Positions 37,943 through 44,978 of a stretch of 44,978 bases of DNA are shown here, piece after piece. A program made the position numbers and the translations under genes. The notes below the pieces were generated by a model. The model ran no database searches and was not told the DNA's origin. It saw only the letters and a list, made by a program, of their open reading frames with translations. Origin of the DNA: Candidatus Paraprevotella stercoravium (GTDB lineage Bacteria > Bacteroidota > Bacteroidia > Bacteroidales > Bacteroidaceae); NCBI GenBank assembly GCA_944320795.1, contig CALUIU010000027.1, positions 1 through 44,978 on the forward strand. Reading direction: 5' to 3'. Within the stretch, counting starts at the first letter, position 1, and each line of letters starts with the position of its first letter.

Positions 37943-39661
37943 ATGAAAAAAATAATCACAACAATAGCAACATTGCTTACCCTAACAGCCTGTTATCGGG
38001 ATTTAGGCAATTACGACTACACGTTTGACAAAATGGATCAGATCGAAGAAGTAAAACTCTTCCCAAAGCCAAGTCTGGACCCAAATGGAGACTGGATTTT
38101 GGAATTTGTACAACCAACAGCTGGAACAGGCATGCGCACAGACTGGATCAAAGCTGAAATCACTCATAAATTTCAAGATCAAAAAACCTATGTGTGCCAT
38201 TGGCAATACAATATGCCCATTAAAACAGAAAATGGTTCTTTGACATTTCAGGATACAACCATCACAGCCGACTCAATTCCGGTAATATTTCCTGAAAGGA
38301 CCAATCTTTCATATGAAATCCTACTAGTCATTGAAGACCGATCTGGCAGCCCAGCTAATGGTATCAAACAATACTACTCAATTACAGCTTCATCTGTGCC
38401 TCCATATAAAAACTCTCTGATGGTGCTCCATGGACCAGCAGGCAACAGACATATCGGCAACATTGATGACAACAAACTCCCAGGAACGACCAGTTTCGAT
38501 ATCTGGAAAGATATCTATGGAGATTTGCCCAATCCATTTAGAACAACTGTTAATATTTTTGACAACTCCAGCTATCACGACAATGGTAACTACAGACACA
38601 GTTTGTTTGTAGCAAACTACACTGGATCTGCATATATTTACAATTCCTATGGATTGGGGCTTCTTGAAAATGAATATTGGACCTACCCCAATATCGAGGA
38701 TTATATCATCATTCCAAAGCAAATTGGCAAATACAATCCTGACAACATGTTTGGATTTATGATTGATCAGGAAGGAAGAGCGTATGTTTGCGGACGTGCG
38801 TTCAAGATGCAATTCTTTGAAATCGGTGCAGAAGTCGCTGATGACACGCAGGGACATATCAAGAATGGGGAATACGAAGCAGAATGCGGTATTATGTATG
38901 AAAATTACCTTTTGCTTTGGGACAAAAAAGAAAATCGTTTCCTGACTACTTACTATAGAGGTAACGAGTTTCCTTCCCAAACCTCTTTTAATCGCGCCGA
39001 AGCAAAAATGACAGCACCATTGGTTGATGCAGGTATTAATTTTGATAAGACCAATATTGCCCCGCCAGAAAATATGAGAGCACTTTACGGTTATATCTCT
39101 TGTGATGGAGCACAATTCGGAACTGCAGGATATATGATTTTTGCTGACGAGAATAACAGAGCTTATGCGTATCGAATTGAAATCATAGACAAAAATACAG
39201 ATCAAGAAAGTCTGAATACACGCGGAACACGTGCTTATACACCTGTAGAACGTTTCCGTGTTACTGACCGCATAGAACTGACAGGACTGCAAAATTTCAC
39301 AACTCAGACACCTATGGTATATTATTCACAACTTGATCCGTCATTCTTCTATTATGCAAGTGGCAATGAACTATATCGTTACAACATGACCAACAATCAA
39401 GCACAACTGGTTTATACAGCACCAGAAGGCTACACAATCAATCTGCTGAAATTCCGCTGTGCTACGCATTATGCTCATGCCGGATCATTGCCATCCATTC
39501 TGGACATTGGTATGAATAAGGATGATGAAGGAGCCATTGCAACTATCAAACTGACCAATAGCGGTACGTTAGACAAGACTTTTGAGCCGCGTTTCTATAC
39601 CGGATTTGGCCCTATTGCAGATATTGCATTTGCTCATGAATATATGTATCAACCACAATAA
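37943..39661 (+). CDS. PKD-like family surface lipoprotein
   Basis: A 572-residue lipoprotein with lipobox LTAC (C17), followed by the YRDLGNYDYTFDKMDQ motif that marks this family. A PKD-like immunoglobulin fold at about 40-155 (VCHWQYNMPIKTENGSLTF, LSYEILLVIEDRSGSPANG) precedes a large C-terminal region rich in aromatic and Asn/Asp residues, perhaps a propeller (GFMIDQEGRAYVCGRAFKMQ, LLLWDKKENRFLTTYYRGN). It follows the DUF4843 gene by 29 bp. I infer that it is a surface cargo-binding partner of SusD, as in four-component peptide importers. Confidence 0.85.
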   Translation: MKKIITTIATLLTLTACYRDLGNYDYTFDKMDQIEEVKLFPKPSLDPNGDWILEFVQPTAGTGMRTDWIKAEITHKFQDQKTYVCHWQYNMPIKTENGSLTFQDTTITADSIPVIFPERTNLSYEILLVIEDRSGSPANGIKQYYSITASSVPPYKNSLMVLHGPAGNRHIGNIDDNKLPGTTSFDIWKDIYGDLPNPFRTTVNIFDNSSYHDNGNYRHSLFVANYTGSAYIYNSYGLGLLENEYWTYPNIEDYIIIPKQIGKYNPDNMFGFMIDQEGRAYVCGRAFKMQFFEIGAEVADDTQGHIKNGEYEAECGIMYENYLLLWDKKENRFLTTYYRGNEFPSQTSFNRAEAKMTAPLVDAGINFDKTNIAPPENMRALYGYISCDGAQFGTAGYMIFADENNRAYAYRIEIIDKNTDQESLNTRGTRAYTPVERFRVTDRIELTGLQNFTTQTPMVYYSQLDPSFFYYASGNELYRYNMTNNQAQLVYTAPEGYTINLLKFRCATHYAHAGSLPSILDIGMNKDDEGAIATIKLTNSGTLDKTFEPRFYTGFGPIADIAFAHEYMYQPQ

Positions 39662-39690
39662 TTTAATTAAAAAACATTCAGTAAAGAATC

Positions 39691-40818
39691 ATGAAAATGA
39701 ATCGCTTCAGATCTCTATGCGCAGCAAGTCTTTTCCTTTTAGGACATGCGAGCATAAATTGTCTGGCGCAAACCCAAGCTTCTCAAAAATTCACTGTTAA
39801 AGGAAAAATTGAAGGAGTAGCTTCTGGAAAACTGCTGCTGCTCTCCATTACCGGAGAGCAGACTGCAGATACGCTGGACTCTTTTATCTTTGACACTCCT
39901 GAGTTTGAATTATCCGGTTCGGCCAATAAGCCGTTGTTGGGTAAAATCATTTTGGAAGGATTTTCCGGTGGCTTTGAGTTTCTAGCAGAGCCAGGCGAAA
40001 CATATGCTGCAACACTTGCCAATGGTTCGCAACACCCGATTCAGGGAGGCGTACTACAAAATACCTTGAATAAATATTCTTTAGAAAGGGCCGAGGATCA
40101 AAAAGTTCTCCAAAACTTACAACACACATTTGACAGTTTACGTACAGCCAACAAATACCGAAGTGCCAGTAAAGTAAATGATAGCATCCAAGCCTTTTCA
40201 CAGGAATCTCAGAAGCGGCAAAATAAATTTATGCAGCAAAATGACAACCTTCTTTCTGCATACTTGATGCTTAATTATATCTATAAACAGGATCTTCCTT
40301 TAGAAGGCACCAAACAAGCCTACAATCAACTAGGAGCACAAGCCAAACAATCTGCTGCCGGACAAATTATTGCTCAGCGTATAGCGCGGATGGAAGGAGC
40401 AACAACCGGACGCCAGGCACCAGACTTTACATTACAAACTCCTGAAGGCAAAGAAGTAACACTGAGTAACATTAAAGCAAAAATCAAGATCGTAGACTTT
40501 TGGGCATCATGGTGTGGACCATGCCGCTTAAACAATCCGGACTTGAAGAAACTTTATGAAGCATATAAGGATAAAGGTGTTGAAATTGTAGGTGTATCAT
40601 TAGACAACGTACGCAAGAACTGGATTAATGCAATTGAGAAGGATGGTCTGCCCTGGATACAAGTTTCATCGCTCAAAGGATGGAAATGTTCTACGGCACA
40701 AGCCTACAGTATCTCCGCCATACCTGCTCTTTTTGTACTTGACTCAGAAAACAAAATCATTGCAAGAGACATAAAAGGAGAAGCACTTTGGAATTTTATT
40801 GCAGATTATCTTAAATAA
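39691..40818 (+). CDS. TlpA-like thioredoxin-family protein (WCGPC), exported
   Basis: A 375-residue protein with a signal peptide (CAASLFLLGHASINCLAQ) and a DUF4369-like N-terminal domain (FTVKGKIEGVASGKLLLLSI, EFLAEPGETYAATLANG). A helical linker (EDQKVLQNLQHTFDSLRTA) leads to a C-terminal TlpA/AhpC-type thioredoxin domain from about residue 240 (APDFTLQTPEGKEVTLSN). The active site is C275/C278 in FWASWCGPCRLNNPDL; the cis-Pro segment is SISAIPALFVLD. It is likely periplasmic and would reduce disulfides of imported or resident proteins. It is 29 bp after the PKD-like lipoprotein. Confidence 0.93.
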   Translation: MKMNRFRSLCAASLFLLGHASINCLAQTQASQKFTVKGKIEGVASGKLLLLSITGEQTADTLDSFIFDTPEFELSGSANKPLLGKIILEGFSGGFEFLAEPGETYAATLANGSQHPIQGGVLQNTLNKYSLERAEDQKVLQNLQHTFDSLRTANKYRSASKVNDSIQAFSQESQKRQNKFMQQNDNLLSAYLMLNYIYKQDLPLEGTKQAYNQLGAQAKQSAAGQIIAQRIARMEGATTGRQAPDFTLQTPEGKEVTLSNIKAKIKIVDFWASWCGPCRLNNPDLKKLYEAYKDKGVEIVGVSLDNVRKNWINAIEKDGLPWIQVSSLKGWKCSTAQAYSISAIPALFVLDSENKIIARDIKGEALWNFIADYLK

Positions 40819-40834
40819 TTAATCAATAGAAATC

Positions 40835-41062
40835 TTTCTGTATTTTGATCCTGATATTCTTGCAAAAAATGATAAAAATCAAAATAGTTACAAGATTTGG
40901 ATTTTTCTTTAACAGGAAATAAAAACTGAATCAATAACTTTGCATCACATTTACAATCAGCAAAAGCATGATGTAAAAGTCCCCCTCTTAATGGGGGACT
41001 TATCATAATCAAGATTATTGCAAAATTTTACAACGTATCATACATAAATCAAAATACAGAAA
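40835..41062. repeat. 228-bp segment with perfect 15-bp terminal inverted repeats
   Basis: The left end TTTCTGTATTTTGAT (40835-40849) and right end ATCAAAATACAGAAA (41048-41062) are perfect inverted copies. The segment fills most of the 330-bp gap before the second TlpA-like gene. A 9-bp perfect hairpin (40977-40985 with 40993-41001) lies inside. No target duplication is obvious next to the ends. It could be a MITE-like element, a structured RNA or a pair of regulatory sites. Confidence 0.5.
40977..41001. terminator. G/C-rich hairpin in the gap between two TlpA genes
   Basis: Arms AAGTCCCCC (40977-40985) and GGGGGACTT (40993-41001) form a perfect 9-bp stem with a 7-base loop. No T run follows on either strand, so it may weaken rather than end transcription. 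It stands out in an AT-rich gap. Confidence 0.4.
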
Positions 41063-41146
41063 AGTTCATTACTCCAATTTTAATAACCTAACAGATTTTA
41101 TAAGGTCTACAATGATCATATGGAATCTGTATCAAAAACAAAATCG

Positions 41147-42298
41147 ATGAAAACAAAATTATTATGTAGTGCTGTTTTTTGTCTGGTCTGTGGAAGCATC
41201 CTTGCTCAAGATCAATATAAAATAACAGGCACTCTGACCAATGACACCCTATTCAGAGATAATCAAACTATCAAAAAGATTTACCTGACAAAACTCGAAG
41301 ATGGTAATTACATCCATATAGATTCTACGAACGTCAAAAAACACAAGTTTGCATTCTCCGGTGAGGTTCCTCAACTAAATGAGATGTATTTCATTACAGG
41401 ATTCGATAACGGAACCATCCCTATATTCCTTGAAAAAGGAAATATAACCATAAGCCCATTCAAAGCAGCATATCCGGCATCAGCCATAGTAAACGGCACT
41501 CCAAACAATGACGTAATGGCAGAATTGGCCCAAAAGACGAATGCAGAACTCCAAAAAGGAGGAGAACGGATGAAATCTTTAAAAGAGAATATACGGAATA
41601 ATGAAAAGGAATTTTATGCATATCAACGGGCCTTATTCTTTTCAAATTCAATGCGTGCCAAACTGATTGCATTGGAAGTCATCCTGGAACATACAGATAA
41701 ACCGGCAGCTCTTTATCTGACCAAGACACATCTTTTGAATCTTTTCAATTCCAAAATGATGGAACGTCATCTTCTGAAGGCATTCCCTAAGTCGTTACAA
41801 TCTCATCCGGTATATCAGGAACTGAACAACCTCACCATTGCCCAGAATATGAAAGCGGGAAATCCTGTACCAGCACTCAAAGCCACCACACCCGATGGTA
41901 AAGAACTGTCGCTGGCCGATCTGAAGGGACGTTATGTACTAATCGATTTTTGGGCTTCCTGGTGTGCTCCCTGCAGAAAGGAGTTCCCTTTCCTGAAGCA
42001 AGCACTTGAGCTGGCTGCTGCCTCCAAGAAGTTTGCCATTCTCAGTTTCTCTTTAGATAACAATGCAACAGCCTGGAAAAACTGCATTCAACAAAATGAA
42101 TTAACTCATGCAGACTGGCATCATATTTCAGACTTAAAGGGTTGGAAATCATCCTATGTCTCTATGTTTGGTGTTTCAGCAGTACCACATACCCTGTTAA
42201 TCAATCCGTCAGGCAAGTTAATCACCACAAACCTTCGCGGAGAAGAACTGGTAAGCAAAATTAAAAATATTGTTGAAGGAAAAGAGAAATACGAATAA
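41147..42298 (+). CDS. TlpA-like thioredoxin-family protein (WCAPC), exported
   Basis: A 383-residue protein with a signal peptide (MKTKLLCSAVFCLVCGSILAQ). The ATG at 41120 adds nine residues, but 41147 gives a better signal peptide and an A-rich leader. The N-terminal DUF4369-like domain has YKITGTLTNDTLFRDNQTIK and YFITGFDNGTIPIFLEKG. The C-terminal thioredoxin domain has WCAPC (C273/C276) in FWASWCAPCRKEFPFL, with Ala in place of the more usual Gly. VSAVPHTLLINPSG holds the cis-Pro. It is close in sequence to the next gene, so the two probably arose by duplication. Probably periplasmic. Confidence 0.92.
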   Translation: MKTKLLCSAVFCLVCGSILAQDQYKITGTLTNDTLFRDNQTIKKIYLTKLEDGNYIHIDSTNVKKHKFAFSGEVPQLNEMYFITGFDNGTIPIFLEKGNITISPFKAAYPASAIVNGTPNNDVMAELAQKTNAELQKGGERMKSLKENIRNNEKEFYAYQRALFFSNSMRAKLIALEVILEHTDKPAALYLTKTHLLNLFNSKMMERHLLKAFPKSLQSHPVYQELNNLTIAQNMKAGNPVPALKATTPDGKELSLADLKGRYVLIDFWASWCAPCRKEFPFLKQALELAAASKKFAILSFSLDNNATAWKNCIQQNELTHADWHHISDLKGWKSSYVSMFGVSAVPHTLLINPSGKLITTNLRGEELVSKIKNIVEGKEKYE

Positions 42299-42328
42299 TA
42301 AAAGCTAAGACTATAAAAATCATTTGAT

Positions 42329-43501
42329 ATGAAATATTATATGAAATCATGTTTACTTGCCGCACTCTTCATCGGAGGAACGAGCGTAAATATTTCAGCA
42401 CAGGATCACATCTTTCAGGTAAAAGGAAAAATTGCAGACAAGAATCTTCGTCTGGACAACAAAACCATAAAGACAGTTTATCTGAATCGAATGGATGCCG
42501 CAGAAAAATTTATTGTGGTAGATTCCTCTGAAGTTGCAGCAGACGGTACATTTGAACTATCTTATAAGATGCCAATCAACGCACAACCTGAAATCGGACA
42601 TATTACAGGTTTTGACAATGGAATAACAACCTTATGGATGGAACCAGGAGTTGCAGAAGTCTATATAGAAAAAGCCTTATATCCACAAGCTGCACAAATC
42701 AACGGAACTCCCACAAACAAATTGGCAGAAGAATATAAACAGTTCCGCCAACAATGTATTCGCACTCAAACTGATTTCTTGGAAAAAGCAGGCAAAGAAC
42801 ATGGCACCGCATGGCTTGACGAAGAAGAAGGAATACAACAGCGCACAGAAATAGGTAGCAAAGCAGTTATGCAAGCTTATTGCGATGAAATAAAATTCGT
42901 ATTAGACCATGCTTCCTCACCTATCGCTCCTTTAATTCTTCAAAAAGAGCTGATGTTTCATTTAGACGAATATTCTCTGAATGCCATGATGAATGCAATA
43001 AGTCCGTCACTTCAGAATCATCCCTACTACATCGCAGCACGTAATGCAATTTTGGCCAAATTCCTGAAGGTAGGATCTGAGGTGCCCAATATTGTATTGC
43101 CTACTGTAGACAAGAAAGAAATGCATCTCTCTGATTTACGTGGCCGCTATGTGTTATTGGATTTTTGGGCATCATGGTGCGGTCCTTGCCGTAAAGAAAT
43201 CCCTTATCTGATCCAGTTGTTCAACGATACAAAGGAAAAACGGGACAAACTGACAATTGTCAGTTTCTCTATCGACAATAAAGAAGATGCCTGGAAGAAA
43301 GCGATCAACGATAGAGGCATGAACCTAGAAGGTTGGATACATGCTTCCGATCTCAAAGGATGGCAATCCCCAGAAGCACAAATGTTTGGTGTTGAGGCAG
43401 TGCCACGAACTGTGTTAATCAATCCGGAAGGAAAAGTTGTTGCGTTTGACTTACGTGGAGAAGAGATGGTACGCAAGGTAAAACAATTGATTGGAATGTA
43501 A
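42329..43501 (+). CDS. TlpA-like thioredoxin-family protein (WCGPC), exported
   Basis: A 390-residue protein with a signal peptide (MKSCLLAALFIGGTSVNISAQ; start at 42329 or 42341). The DUF4369-like domain has FQVKGKIADKNLRLDNKTIK and HITGFDNGITTLWMEPGVAE. The thioredoxin domain has C284/C287 in FWASWCGPCRKEIPYL and the cis-Pro region VEAVPRTVLINPEG. It shares the segment ITGFDNG and the overall layout with the preceding gene. It is 30 bp downstream of that gene and followed by a hairpin, so it is the end of the operon. Confidence 0.93.
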   Translation: MKYYMKSCLLAALFIGGTSVNISAQDHIFQVKGKIADKNLRLDNKTIKTVYLNRMDAAEKFIVVDSSEVAADGTFELSYKMPINAQPEIGHITGFDNGITTLWMEPGVAEVYIEKALYPQAAQINGTPTNKLAEEYKQFRQQCIRTQTDFLEKAGKEHGTAWLDEEEGIQQRTEIGSKAVMQAYCDEIKFVLDHASSPIAPLILQKELMFHLDEYSLNAMMNAISPSLQNHPYYIAARNAILAKFLKVGSEVPNIVLPTVDKKEMHLSDLRGRYVLLDFWASWCGPCRKEIPYLIQLFNDTKEKRDKLTIVSFSIDNKEDAWKKAINDRGMNLEGWIHASDLKGWQSPEAQMFGVEAVPRTVLINPEGKVVAFDLRGEEMVRKVKQLIGM

Positions 43502-43522
43502 ATCACAATTTAATCATTATAG

Positions 43523-43558
43523 AGGGCTGTATCGTGAAATACGATATAGCCCTTCTTT
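43523..43558 (+). terminator. Terminator of the SusC/SusD-thioredoxin locus
   Basis: The arms at 43523-43535 (AGGGCTGTATCGT) and 43541-43553 (ACGATATAGCCCT) pair over 13 bp with one G-U pair in plus-strand RNA and a 5-base loop. TTCTTTTA follows. The G-U pair shows it acts on the plus strand. Confidence 0.88.
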
Positions 43559-43874
43559 TATACATAATAAAAATGAGGATGCCCAATTGTATGTTAATGT
43601 ACATTTTGATACACTCTTTTCATCCTATGGAAAAGACCCGTACACTCAAAAGCTCAGGCCTTTTTATATCCTAAAGTTCTTGTAACATCAGAAACAATCA
43701 AAAATACATGTCCAAGTAACCTTATATTCCTTACATACAAAACCTGATGGAGCTTTTTCCGCAAAGAATAGATGAAGATAATACGGATAATAATCCTGTG
43801 TGCATTCTGAATCACATAGTAGAGCCTCCCGATCTTACCCATGTGAAAAACTTTATTGTCATTTTAAGATATAA
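43559..43874. other. Gene-free stretch after the thioredoxin locus
   Basis: I see no credible gene on either strand. A 62-codon reading frame on the minus strand (43654-43842) has an unusual Ile/Arg/Lys/Tyr-rich translation and no signal or known motif. The region lies between a plus-strand terminator and a minus-strand hairpin. Confidence 0.4.
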
Positions 43875-43939
43875 ACAAATGAAAATCGCTATATAGCAAC
43901 TTCATCAGAAAGTTTAGCTATATAGCAATCTTCATTTGT
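43875..43939 (-). terminator. Long hairpin after the DDGK-repeat protein gene
   Basis: The 23-base arms are at 43875-43897 and 43917-43939. In DNA two positions do not match as complementary bases, but in minus-strand RNA both are G-U pairs, so the whole stem pairs. The sequence after it on that strand is TTTATAT. It lies 82 bases past the stop codon of the gene at 44021-44884, where an intrinsic terminator is expected. Confidence 0.8.
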
Positions 43940-44020
43940 AAAGAGGATGCTTTGACACCCTTCTCAAAACAATTTGATTTATTCAGAAAAAACTTTAAAT
44001 TTTTCTTTTAGAAAAAGTTT

Positions 44021-44884
44021 TTAGTCTACAACGACTTTCTTCACTGACTTTCCTTGTTTCACTACATAAACACCAGGATTCAAACCCTCAGTGCTTTTTC
44101 CTACCATCATACCACTCAAGTTATATACAAACTTCGGAGCATTAATCTGGTCTGATTCCAAACCGTCGATACCAGAAACCACTTCAGACATCTCAAAAAG
44201 ACAAAGAGGAGCCTTGTATTCTTCTGTCAAATCAACGAAAGGAGCCAATCTATAATCATAAATAATATCATCTCCGGAAGGATACATCATAAGGTCCAAT
44301 CCGACGCTCATAGCAGTGGCTTTATTCTTTATGGCGAAACCTCCTAATGCATCATCATAAGTAATATCCCAATATGAATCCTCAGTTAATGTACTGTTAT
44401 TCAGGAAAACGCCAGTGACGACATCGTCTTTTCCATCGTCTTTTCCATCATCTTTTCCATCGTCTTTTCCATCATCTTTTCCATCATCTTTACCATCGTC
44501 ACCGCCAATTGGCTTCTGGGCTCCAAGATATGTTCCTTCTTGAGGCAGCAAAGTATATCCCTTCTCTTCCTCTGTAATAACAAAAACCGGTATTCCGTAT
44601 TCATTTGGACGAATCCGGCCATCATCATCTATCTCTACTAGTGTCTGGCAGAGAAGCAGACCTCCCCATCCCCATGGAGCTGACGCAACATACCATCCCT
44701 GATCAGTTGGAACTCCAATCGCATAAGATTTTCCACTGGTAATTTGATCTGTCATCTGATAAATCTTAGTGGTAGGTGCTGGAACTTCACCTTCTTCCTG
44801 TGCAAAAACAGGCATACTCATACAAAAACAAGCTAATGATGTTGTTAACAAACCCTTTAATAAAGTAGAATCTTTCATAAGCAT
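44021..44884 (-). CDS. Secreted protein with DDGK repeats and C-terminal sorting-like domain
   Basis: A 287-residue protein with a signal peptide (LLKGLLTTSLACFCMSMPVFAQ; start at 44884, or at 44878 for MKDSTLL). The N-terminal domain (about 35-125) has KIYQMTDQITSGKSYAIGV and an aromatic segment (YVASAPWGWGGLLLC). Residues about 128-155 are six copies of DDGK. A second region (about 155-225) contains YWDITYDDALGGFAIKNK. The last 50 residues, FVYNLSGMMVGKSTEGLNPG to VVKQGKSVKKVVVD, resemble the T9SS-type (Por secretion tail) C-terminal sorting domain. Function is unknown; attachment or display outside the cell is likely. The gene is single, with its own terminator. Confidence 0.82.
   Translation of the reverse strand: MLMKDSTLLKGLLTTSLACFCMSMPVFAQEEGEVPAPTTKIYQMTDQITSGKSYAIGVPTDQGWYVASAPWGWGGLLLCQTLVEIDDDGRIRPNEYGIPVFVITEEEKGYTLLPQEGTYLGAQKPIGGDDGKDDGKDDGKDDGKDDGKDDGKDDVVTGVFLNNSTLTEDSYWDITYDDALGGFAIKNKATAMSVGLDLMMYPSGDDIIYDYRLAPFVDLTEEYKAPLCLFEMSEVVSGIDGLESDQINAPKFVYNLSGMMVGKSTEGLNPGVYVVKQGKSVKKVVVD
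44429..44500 (-). repeat. Six tandem 12-bp repeats coding for DDGK
   Basis: Six 12-bp units on the plus strand (TTTTCCATCGTC or TTTTCCATCATC, last unit TTTACCATCGTC) run from 44429 to 44500. A partial unit lies at 44422-44428. On the minus strand each unit codes for Asp-Asp-Gly-Lys. The length is a multiple of three, so gain or loss of a unit keeps the frame. The run is an acidic hydrophilic linker between two folded parts. Confidence 0.92.
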
Positions 44885-44978
44885 TACTTTTTATATTAAA
44901 ACATTACTGTCCACTAAAAATCGCAAATAGTTCTTTGAAATAATTGAATTACAGTTTGTTACAAGAGATTTTCTTGCG
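44885..44978. other. Leader of the DDGK-repeat gene to the window edge
   Basis: Upstream sequence of the minus-strand gene; the promoter should lie here or just outside. The minus strand reads ACTATTTG about 45 bases before the start, close to but not matching TAnnTTTG. No other feature is clear. Confidence 0.3.

Noticed and set aside
25940-43501. Treating GH95 and the SusC/SusD genes as one fucose-glycan utilisation locus
   Set aside because: A lipoprotein pair, a hairpin and 540 bp of gene-free DNA lie between them, and no other carbohydrate enzyme or fucose-use gene is in the SusC unit.
43654-43842. 62-codon reading frame on the minus strand, rich in Ile, Arg, Lys and Tyr
   Set aside because: No signal peptide, promoter, neighbour or motif supports it, and it lies in an AT-rich gap between two terminators. 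I could not match it to a transposase.

Overview
The window looks like a chromosomal segment of a Bacteroidales bacterium, most likely Bacteroidaceae (Bacteroides, Phocaeicola or a close relative). The basis is the Bacteroidetes-type atp operon (atpD-atpC-membrane protein-atpB-atpE-atpF-atpH-atpA), a PPi-dependent phosphofructokinase of the long form, SusC/SusD proteins, DUF4843 and PKD-like lipoproteins, DUF4369-TlpA proteins, almost no Shine-Dalgarno sequences, and several TAnnTTTG promoter elements. I saw no rRNA, tRNA, CRISPR array, phage gene or intact transposase. The species call is inference.

Layout. (1) 1-4847, minus strand: F1Fo ATP synthase operon, with atpA cut by the window edge. 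A LysR regulator (5042-5992) is divergent from it. (2) 6109-8746, minus: a FadL-like outer-membrane protein and an odd Trp/Tyr/His- and Arg/Ser/Thr-rich exported protein behind a near-perfect Bacteroides promoter. (3) 8891-14187: prmA, a second FadL-family porin, a membrane-anchored GH25 muramidase and the PPi-PFK. Long hairpin terminators separate these genes. (4) 14380-25753, plus: a small conserved protein, a PlsC-like acyltransferase and a large zinc amidase with an inserted golvesin domain (coupled by ATGA overlaps). Then come a small protein with a YgiQ radical SAM enzyme, a flavodoxin-ferredoxin protein overlapping menA, ettA, a SUI1/eIF1-like factor and an S37 peptidase. (5) 25940-29985: a GH95 glycosidase and a pair of unrecognised lipoproteins. 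(6) 30579-43501: an accessory locus of one direction. It holds a DUF4369-type exported protein lacking a thioredoxin domain, an STN-containing SusC, SusD, a DUF4843 lipoprotein, a PKD-like lipoprotein and three exported TlpA-like thioredoxins. (7) 44021-44884, minus: a secreted protein with six in-frame DDGK repeats and a Por-secretion-tail-like C-terminus.

How the genes may work together. The most interesting unit is region 6. SusC and SusD form a TonB-dependent outer-membrane importer, and the two extra lipoproteins are probably surface partners. The composition recalls the four-gene B. thetaiotaomicron BT2261-BT2264 importer, which as I remember was purified with bound peptides. There is no glycosidase in the unit, which argues against a glycan locus. 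Three periplasmic CxxC thioredoxins, and a fourth protein that appears to be the same architecture without its thioredoxin domain, suggest import of a substrate that needs disulfide handling, for example Cys-containing peptides. That function is a hypothesis. A 228-bp segment bounded by perfect 15-bp inverted repeats sits between the first and second thioredoxin genes.

Several terminators have arms that pair fully only as RNA from one strand (G-U pairs). This lets their direction be assigned from sequence alone.
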